A DNA stretch of 64,000 bases, taken from the NCBI RefSeq assembly GCF_030553075.1, contig NZ_CP130701.1:3720001-3784000 (forward strand), read 5' to 3'. This DNA is from Halomonas sp. I5-271120. GTDB taxonomy: Bacteria; Pseudomonadota; Gammaproteobacteria; Pseudomonadales; Halomonadaceae. Under the pieces are notes generated by a model, which was not told the DNA's origin, did not search any database, and saw only the letters and a program-made list of their open reading frames with translations. Of this stretch, positions 55,416-64,000 are shown piece by piece. A program made the position numbers and the translations under genes. Each line of letters starts with the position of its first letter. Position 1 is the stretch's first letter.

Positions 55416-56864
55416 CGGAAAAGCCAGGAAGCTGACGTTGGACATGTGCTGCAGAATGCGCACCACCTGGCAGCTGTAGCCGAACTCGTTGTCGTACCAC
55501 ACGTAGACCACGGCATTCTTGCCATCGGCGATGGTGGCCTTGGCGTCGACGATACCGGCGTGACGATTGCCCACGAAGTCGGACGAGACCACTTCCGTGG
55601 AGTCAACGAAGTCGATCTGCTTCTGCATCGGCGAGTGAATCGCCATGCGCCGCAGGTAATCGTTGAGTGCCTGAGCGTCGGTTTCCTGATGAAGATTCAG
55701 ATTGAGAATCGCCATCGAGACGTTGGGGGTCGGAACACGAATGGCATTGCCGGTCAGCTTGCCCGTCAGCTCCGGCAGCGCCTTGGCCACGGCCTTGGCG
55801 GCACCGGTCTCGGTAAGCACCATGTTGAGCGGTGCACTGCGGCCGCGACGATCACCCTTGTGATAATTGTCGATCAGGTTCTGATCGTTGGTGTAGGAGT
55901 GCACCGTCTCGACATGGCCATGCTCGATGCCAAACTTGTCATTGAGCGCCTTGAGCACCGGCACGATGGCGTTGGTGGTACAGGACGCCGCAGACACGAT
56001 GCGATCTTCACGCGCGATATCGGTATGGTTGATGCCATATACCACGTTCTTGACATCACCCTTGCCCGGCGCGGTCAGCAGCGCCTTGGACACACCCTTG
56101 CAGGCCAGGTGCTGCCCCAGGCCTTCTTCGTCGCGCCACATGCCGGTGTTATCCACCACGATGGCATTGTCGATGCCGTAGGTGGTGTAATCGATTTCGC
56201 TGGGCTCGTTGGCGTAAATCACCTTGATGTAGTTGCCATTGACGATCATGGCGCTGTTGTCGTGATCGACGCTGATGGTGCCGGAGAAAGGCCCGTGCAC
56301 GGAGTCACGGCGCAGCAGACTGGCGCGTTTCTCCAGATCCTTGGCCAGATCACCCCGACCCCGTACCACGATGGCCCGCAGCCTCAGCAGGTTACCGCCG
56401 CCGGCCTTCTCGACCAGGATGCGTGCCAGGATGCGGCCGATGCGACCGAAGCCGTACAGCACCACGTCCTTGGGCTCGCCATTGCCCTTCACCTTACAGT
56501 GAGCGCCGACGATCTCGGCAAGCTCCTGCTCGAGAAAAGCAGTGACATCATCAATCTCGCTATGCTTGAAGGCCACGGCCAACTTGCCGATATCAACGTG
56601 GGCCGGCCCCAGGTTCAGCTCGGTCATCGCCTTGACCAGCGGGAAGGTATCCCGCACGGAAAGCTCGGTACCCTCGACCTTCTTGACGAAGCGATGGTCC
56701 TTGAGGATGCGAATCACCGACTGGTTGATCAGCGAACGGCCGAACAGCGAAGTAACGATGTTGTACTGACGATACAGCTTGCCCAGCAGCGGAATCATTT
56801 CCTCGGCCAGGGCTTCGTTGTTCTGCCATTCCTCAAAGACGGTATCGAGCATCTGCTGACTCAC
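55401..56864 (-). CDS. gap: Glyceraldehyde-3-phosphate dehydrogenase, long form
   Basis: A 487-aa protein: a ~125-residue N-terminal helical extension (MSQQMLDTVFEEWQNNEAL onward) followed by a complete GAPDH. The NAD motif is LYGFGRIGRILARIL, the catalytic cysteine is in SAASCTTNAIVPVL (about residue 295), and HSYTNDQNLIDNYHKGDRRGRSAPLNM and the C-terminal VWYDNEFGYSCQVVRIL are all present. The long class occurs in Pseudomonas and relatives and is often linked to gluconeogenic or NADP-type use; cofactor preference is not readable here. It is divergent from mfd. The last four codons are part of a tandem repeat. Confidence 0.93.
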   Translation of the reverse strand: MSQQMLDTVFEEWQNNEALAEEMIPLLGKLYRQYNIVTSLFGRSLINQSVIRILKDHRFVKKVEGTELSVRDTFPLVKAMTELNLGPAHVDIGKLAVAFKHSEIDDVTAFLEQELAEIVGAHCKVKGNGEPKDVVLYGFGRIGRILARILVEKAGGGNLLRLRAIVVRGRGDLAKDLEKRASLLRRDSVHGPFSGTISVDHDNSAMIVNGNYIKVIYANEPSEIDYTTYGIDNAIVVDNTGMWRDEEGLGQHLACKGVSKALLTAPGKGDVKNVVYGINHTDIAREDRIVSAASCTTNAIVPVLKALNDKFGIEHGHVETVHSYTNDQNLIDNYHKGDRRGRSAPLNMVLTETGAAKAVAKALPELTGKLTGNAIRVPTPNVSMAILNLNLHQETDAQALNDYLRRMAIHSPMQKQIDFVDSTEVVSSDFVGNRHAGIVDAKATIADGKNAVVYVWYDNEFGYSCQVVRILQHMSNVSFLAFPMNRD

Positions 56865-57244
56865 GTAGGGCCTCTCTTGATGAGCATGGCGGTGAGATGG
56901 CGTGTGGCATGCCTCTCATCGCCGGTAGCCGTCGCTGTCTGTAGCAGCTGTGTATAGCTGCTAAACAACGACTGATGATTAGGTGGGCGAAATGCCGATA
57001 CGAAAGACGTATCGACATGAAAGCTGATGGTATTATCCGAGTCGGCGGTAATGACCGCAATTACTGGATAGTCGCAGGCGCTGTAAGGCAATTACAGGAA
57101 TGGCGACTTGACTACAAACACGAAATCGGCGGGTAACCGACTCCCCTTCCGAAGTCGCGCCTGGCCCGCTAGAGTGGAGCGCCTACAGACACGCTCCACG
57201 AGCCTTCATCCATTCCGCTTCCCGGTTGCCATCAAGACGACACC
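56865..57244. other. Divergent promoter region of gap and mfd
   Basis: 380 bp between the divergent starts with no gene. It contains two inverted repeats: agcagct/agctgct (56943-56962) and cgatacg/cgtatcg (56996-57014). No sure -35/-10 hexamers were assigned for either gene. Confidence 0.5.
56996..57014. promoter_or_regulatory. Operator-like palindrome upstream of gap
   Basis: A perfect 7-bp inverted repeat, cgatacg-aaaga-cgtatcg, lies 132 bp upstream of the gap start. Its shape suits a dimeric repressor. The regulator is unknown; a LacI- or RpiR-type sugar regulator would be a reasonable guess only. Confidence 0.4.
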
Positions 57245-60691
<3,447 letters not shown>

Positions 60692-60713
60692 GCACTCCTG
60701 CCCGGCCGAAATC

Positions 60714-61871
60714 ATGATGAGCAACGTAACGATGGCAAGATCACACCACCCCGGCGCCGCAGAATCTGAGCGCACCGCCCACTGGCGACTGACACTGGCA
60801 GGCATGCTGCTGGCTCTACCGCTGACGCTGCTGGCGTTTGACGCCGAGGCCGCGGACAAGACCACCGCCAGCGATGAAATCGCCACCGAGGCCGAATGGC
60901 CCCAGGGCCACTATCCGCTGCCTGAAGAGGGCGACATTATCGGCGAGACCACTACGGTGGTCACCGAGAAGTCAGACACCCTGCTCGACATCGGCCGACG
61001 CCATGGCATCGGCTATGAGGAGATGCGCCGCGCCAACCCGGACGTCAACGTCTGGTACCCCGGAGAAGGCACCGAGCTGGTGATTCCCTCTCGCTTCATC
61101 CTGCCGCCCGGCCCCCGCGACGGCGTAGTGGTGAACGTTGCCGAAATGCGTATCTACTTCTTCCCGAAGCCCAAGGACGGCGAAACGCCTCATGTCGAAA
61201 CCTACCCGGTTAGCGTGGGCCGGATGGACTGGAAGACGCCGCTGGGCACCACCTCGATCACCCAGATGATCAAGAATCCGGCCTGGTATCCGCCCCAGTC
61301 GATCATCAAGGAGCATGCCGAGGACGGCCGCGGCAAGCTGCCAAGCGTGGTACCAGCGGGCCCTGACAACCCGCTGGGCTCGCGCAAGATGCGCCTCAAC
61401 ATTCCAGGCTATCTGATCCACGGCACCAACCGTCCTGACGGTATTGGCATGCGCGTCACCCATGGCTGCATTCGCATGCTGCCGGAAGACGTGGAAGCGC
61501 TCTTCGAGAAGGTCGGCGTAGGCACCAAGGTCCGCCTGATCAACGAGCCCTTCAAGCTGGGCTGGTCTGACGGCACACTCTACGTACAGGCTTACCCGTA
61601 CCTGGATGAAGAGGACGGCACTACCGTCGAGCGCATCACCAATGCGCTGTCCCAGGTAGACCAGGCGGTGGAAGGGCTCGACTACCCCGTCGACTATGCC
61701 CGTCTGCGCGACGTGGTCGAAGTGCCCGGCGGCCTGCCGGTGGCCCTTGAATACACGGCTCCCCCCGAGCATGAGCGCACTCCGAAGACGCTCTACGACC
61801 GCCTGGAGCTGATTGCGGCCGAGACGACCGTCAATGTGCAAGCGGCACGAGCCCTGGTCGAGCAAAGCTGA
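60714..61871 (+). CDS. LysM and YkuD L,D-transpeptidase, periplasmic
   Basis: About 385 aa. The start at 60714 (ATGATG) is preferred; ATG 60732 is also possible. A signal peptide (WRLTLAGMLLALPLTLLAFDAEA) precedes a LysM-like domain (VTEKSDTLLDIGRRHGI, NPDVNVWYPGEGTELVIPS). The YkuD catalytic domain (about 145-275) has LNIPGYLIHGTNRPDGIGMRV and THGCIRM with the catalytic Cys; Thr replaces the more usual Ser before HGC. Such enzymes cross-link peptidoglycan 3-3 or attach Lpp to it. An lpp-like gene lies nearby on the opposite strand. Confidence 0.92.
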   Translation: MMSNVTMARSHHPGAAESERTAHWRLTLAGMLLALPLTLLAFDAEAADKTTASDEIATEAEWPQGHYPLPEEGDIIGETTTVVTEKSDTLLDIGRRHGIGYEEMRRANPDVNVWYPGEGTELVIPSRFILPPGPRDGVVVNVAEMRIYFFPKPKDGETPHVETYPVSVGRMDWKTPLGTTSITQMIKNPAWYPPQSIIKEHAEDGRGKLPSVVPAGPDNPLGSRKMRLNIPGYLIHGTNRPDGIGMRVTHGCIRMLPEDVEALFEKVGVGTKVRLINEPFKLGWSDGTLYVQAYPYLDEEDGTTVERITNALSQVDQAVEGLDYPVDYARLRDVVEVPGGLPVALEYTAPPEHERTPKTLYDRLELIAAETTVNVQAARALVEQS

Positions 61872-61951
61872 CGCCATGGGGCAAGGCGGCCGATGGTGGC
61901 CTTGCCCCGAAGCACCATTCGACACACCTAAAACGCCCCCCCATAAACGAC

Positions 61952-61979
61952 AAAGGCCCTGCCGAATGGCAGGGCCTTT
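61952..61979. terminator. Bidirectional terminator between ldt and lpp-like gene
   Basis: A perfect 12-bp stem (aaaggccctgcc / ggcagggccttt) with loop gaat. A- and T-rich arm ends serve both directions: plus for the transpeptidase gene and minus for the lipoprotein gene ending at 62028. Confidence 0.85.
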
Positions 61980-62027
61980 GCGTTGCGAACGGTGCCGCCT
62001 AGGCGTCTCCGTTCTGCGACTGCATGC

Positions 62028-62298
62028 TTATTTGCGCATGTTGCGCTCGAACATGCGGTCCATAGCCTGACGGTTTTCCTGGGCCATCTGCATGGCAGCC
62101 TGGGCGTCGCGCTGGGCTTGGTTGGCAGTGTTCAGTGCACGGTTAGCAGTGCTGTTGGCCTGAGCGGCATCCGCCTTGGCTTCCTGCGCAGTCGTACGTA
62201 CTTCTTCCAGAGCACCCGGTAGAGGCACAACCGGCCAGCACGGCCAGAGAGGCAGCAGCGGCGGTCAGCTTCAGGGTGTTAGTGATGGACTTCGACAT
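62028..62298 (-). pseudogene. lpp: Lpp/OprI-type murein lipoprotein, frameshifted
   Basis: The start at 62298 has aaggaga upstream and encodes a lipoprotein signal: MSKSITNTLKLTAAAASLAV, LAGC lipobox, ASTG. Immediately after, an extra G (ccggg where ccgg is expected, near 62220) shifts the frame. In the +1 frame the mature part continues as ALEEVRTTAQEAKADAAQ, NRALNTANQAQRDAQAAMQM and ends MFERNMRK, a long alanine-rich coiled coil with the terminal lysine that is attached to peptidoglycan. Corrected length is 89 aa, normal for the family. Either a real mutation or a sequencing error. Confidence 0.85.
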
Positions 62299-62497
62299 GG
62301 TGTTCTCCTTGAGGGTCTTCCTTGGTTCGATCGGGCATACCTGATGTTACTCAGGCCCCTGCTCGTTTCTGTTTCGATGCAGGGCACTGCCGCGACAGGT
62401 CGACTTTGGCAAGCCAGAGCCGTTAGGTCAATCGCCATTTCATTATAGACACAACTTGTTGTCTATACAGAAGAACAGCGACTTCCGTTCATGAAGA

Positions 62498-63076
62498 TTA
62501 GCGGATCACTACGCGCGTGCCAATCGTCACCATGTCGGCAAGGTGATCAATTTGCGAATTGGTGACCGCCACGCAGCCCTGCGTCCAGTTGAATCGTCGA
62601 TGAATCTCGGGATCCGCCTCCCCAAGACCATGGATACCGATATAGCCGCCCAGCACAGTATTCTGCGGGGGTTCTCCCGTTCGACGAAGATCGCTCATGA
62701 AGTCACCATATTCACGAGCCGACATCATACCGGCTTCCCAAGCTTCACGGGCATGCTCTGCGGTGGGAAAGTCAATCCCCAGAAAAATGTGAAAATCACT
62801 GTCAAACTTGACGCGGTTGATGTGAAACACGCCTGACGGGGTCGAGCTGTCCCCCCGGTGACGAAGCCGCTTCACGCCACCCCGCCCCACCGATACCGGC
62901 GCGAATCGCTCTAGCATCTGCTCACCGCGGTAGATGCGTAGACTCGACGAGGACTGGTCGATCAGGAGCCACAGCTCATGTGGCCCGGGATTGAGAAACA
63001 CCGGGCTCTGCGCGGCCCCCAAGGCAGTACTGAGCGGCAGCAGTATCAGAACAAGGAGGAAAATCAATCGGGGCAT
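62498..63076 (-). CDS. Small YkuD L,D-transpeptidase, exported
   Basis: A 192-aa protein with a signal peptide (LIFLLVLILLPLSTALGAAQ) and a single YkuD domain. LWLLIDQSSSSLRIYRGEQM opens the domain, TPSGVFHINRVKFDSDFHIF is the substrate side, and GYIGIHGLG with NWTQGCVAVTNSQIDHL holds the catalytic His and Cys (motif TQGC instead of SHGC, as in the ErfK/YafK-like subfamily). It probably modifies peptidoglycan or acts as a hydrolase of Lpp links. A stand-alone gene between the lipoprotein gene and the EAL gene, on the minus strand. Confidence 0.88.
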   Translation of the reverse strand: MPRLIFLLVLILLPLSTALGAAQSPVFLNPGPHELWLLIDQSSSSLRIYRGEQMLERFAPVSVGRGGVKRLRHRGDSSTPSGVFHINRVKFDSDFHIFLGIDFPTAEHAREAWEAGMMSAREYGDFMSDLRRTGEPPQNTVLGGYIGIHGLGEADPEIHRRFNWTQGCVAVTNSQIDHLADMVTIGTRVVIR

Positions 63077-63113
63077 AAGGAGGCTCGTGATACGAATGGC
63101 TGAAGAACCGGAA

Positions 63114-64000
63114 TCACAGGGTTCTACCGGATTCTAGCTCTAATGACAACGCCGACCGCTCGCCGTGCATAAAATCATCACACCAGCGCTCATAATCGCC
63201 GATAGCCAGTGCCGGCGAATACAGGAACCCCTGAGCCTGATCGCAGCCCAGCTGGACAAGAATATCGTGCTGCCCGCGCGTTTCCACGCCTTCGGCCGTC
63301 ACCACCAAGCCAAGGGCATGGCCCATATCGATCATGCAACCCAACAACTTTCGCGCATGGGCGTCACTTTCTAGATCCATGACAAAAACACGATCGAGCT
63401 TTAGACCGCTTAGAGGCAGATGGCGCAGATACTGGAAGGAAGAAAAGCCGGTGCCAAAGTCATCGATACTGACCCCCACGCCCAAGTCACGAATGGCACG
63501 GATCGCCCTGCTACCATCCTTGATGTCAGCCATGAGGGCACTCTCGGTAATCTCGACTTCCAGCCGCGAGGCAGGGACCTCCTCCTTGCTGATCAACATC
63601 CTCAGCATTTCGATGAAGTCGTTATCAAGCAGGTTGCGCGCCGACACATTGATGCTGACCCCGCCGGGCACGTTAGCCGCCATGGTCAGCGCCTGCTCGG
63701 TGACAAAGCGCGTTACCGGCGTGATCAAAGTGGTTTTCTCAACCTTGGGCATGAAGTGCCCAGGATAGATCAGTTGGCCATCCTCCTGCCTCCAGCGAAT
63801 CAGCCCCTCGCAGCCACAAACGGTATTGTCGGCCAGAGAAATCTTGGGCTGAAAATGGAGCTCAAACTGATTGGCTTCCAGGCCGTGACGCACCTGGGAG
63901 ATCAGCCATATCGCCTGCATCGTCCGCTTACGGTAGGCCGGCACATAGGCGCTGTAACTCCGCTGCTGATTGGAAGCCTCAAACATGGCTACCCGCGCTT
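63114..64000 (-). CDS. EAL-domain cyclic-di-GMP phosphodiesterase, 5' part outside window
   Basis: The frame is open to the window edge at 64000, so the N-terminus is missing. The first visible residues (RVAMFEASNQQRSYSAYVPAYRKR) match the C-terminal end of a GGDEF domain, suggesting a GGDEF-EAL protein. The EAL domain is nearly complete: CEGLIRW (EGL for EAL), VSINVSARNLLD, LEVEITESALM, VSIDDFGTGFSSFQYLRHLP, LKLDRVFV and VTAEGVETRGQ. Metal and catalytic residues E, N, E, D-D, K and E appear present, so c-di-GMP hydrolysis is expected. It ends 37 bp before the YkuD gene start. Confidence 0.9.
   Translation of the reverse strand, partial: ARVAMFEASNQQRSYSAYVPAYRKRTMQAIWLISQVRHGLEANQFELHFQPKISLADNTVCGCEGLIRWRQEDGQLIYPGHFMPKVEKTTLITPVTRFVTEQALTMAANVPGGVSINVSARNLLDNDFIEMLRMLISKEEVPASRLEVEITESALMADIKDGSRAIRAIRDLGVGVSIDDFGTGFSSFQYLRHLPLSGLKLDRVFVMDLESDAHARKLLGCMIDMGHALGLVVTAEGVETRGQHDILVQLGCDQAQGFLYSPALAIGDYERWCDDFMHGERSALSLELESGRTL

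Noticed and set aside
55335..56957. A 540-codon plus-strand frame opposite gap
   Set aside because: Shadow of gap; no recognisable motif and it crosses the gap terminator, stop repeat and start region.

Overview
The window looks like chromosomal DNA of a halophilic gammaproteobacterium of the Halomonas/Chromohalobacter type. The evidence is a complete Na+-translocating NADH:quinone reductase operon with nqrM, a soluble transhydrogenase (sthA), a long-form GAPDH divergent from mfd, and GC-rich core genes. This assignment rests on gene content and style; no marker gene such as rRNA is present.

Left arm, 1-16.1 kb: accessory DNA. It starts with a HigBA toxin-antitoxin pair under its own operator, an IS256-family element whose transposase has an amber stop, and a solitary Xre/MbcA/ParS-type antitoxin. 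About 3 kb of decayed, mostly gene-free sequence follows. Next is a tightly packed mobile module: a 180-aa unknown protein, an 821-aa degenerate tyrosine-recombinase-like protein, and a ~850-870-aa recombinase with all catalytic residues. Behind it is a second operon (68-aa protein, 203-aa protein, SF2 helicase) joined by ATGA overlaps. Its leader folds like the phage C4 antisense RNA: one loop is perfectly complementary to the operon's own Shine-Dalgarno region. A normal-sized tyrosine recombinase closes the island beside galE.

Middle, 16.1-46.7 kb: a Wzx/Wzy-type surface polysaccharide locus. All its biosynthetic genes are on the minus strand, from wzz at 46.0 kb to galE at 16.2 kb. A perfect 12-bp ops (RfaH recruitment) sequence lies in the wzz leader. 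Encoded pathways are dTDP-3-acetamido-3,6-dideoxyhexose (rmlB, rmlA, fdtA, fdtC-like, fdtB), GDP-colitose (manC, gmd, colC, colD), UDP-glucuronate (ugd) and UDP-galactose (galE). There is also a WcaJ-type initiating transferase, four glycosyltransferases (one GT11), a flippase, a Wzy-like polymerase and a Wzb-type phosphatase. No wza, wzc or manB is seen. The locus is riddled with whole and broken insertion sequences (IS30, IS3, ISAs1, IS110). One IS30 copy has split and partly deleted gmm. Glycosyltransferases, wzy and wzx are clearly AT-richer than the nucleotide-sugar genes, as expected of exchangeable antigen DNA.

Right arm, 46.7-64 kb: conserved core. It holds sthA, nqrM, nqrFEDCBA, gap, mfd, two YkuD L,D-transpeptidases, a frameshifted Lpp-like lipoprotein gene, and the 3' part of an EAL-domain gene that runs off the window. 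Notable here are a 15-bp tandem repeat giving gap five consecutive in-frame stop codons, and the lack of apbE between nqrF and nqrM.
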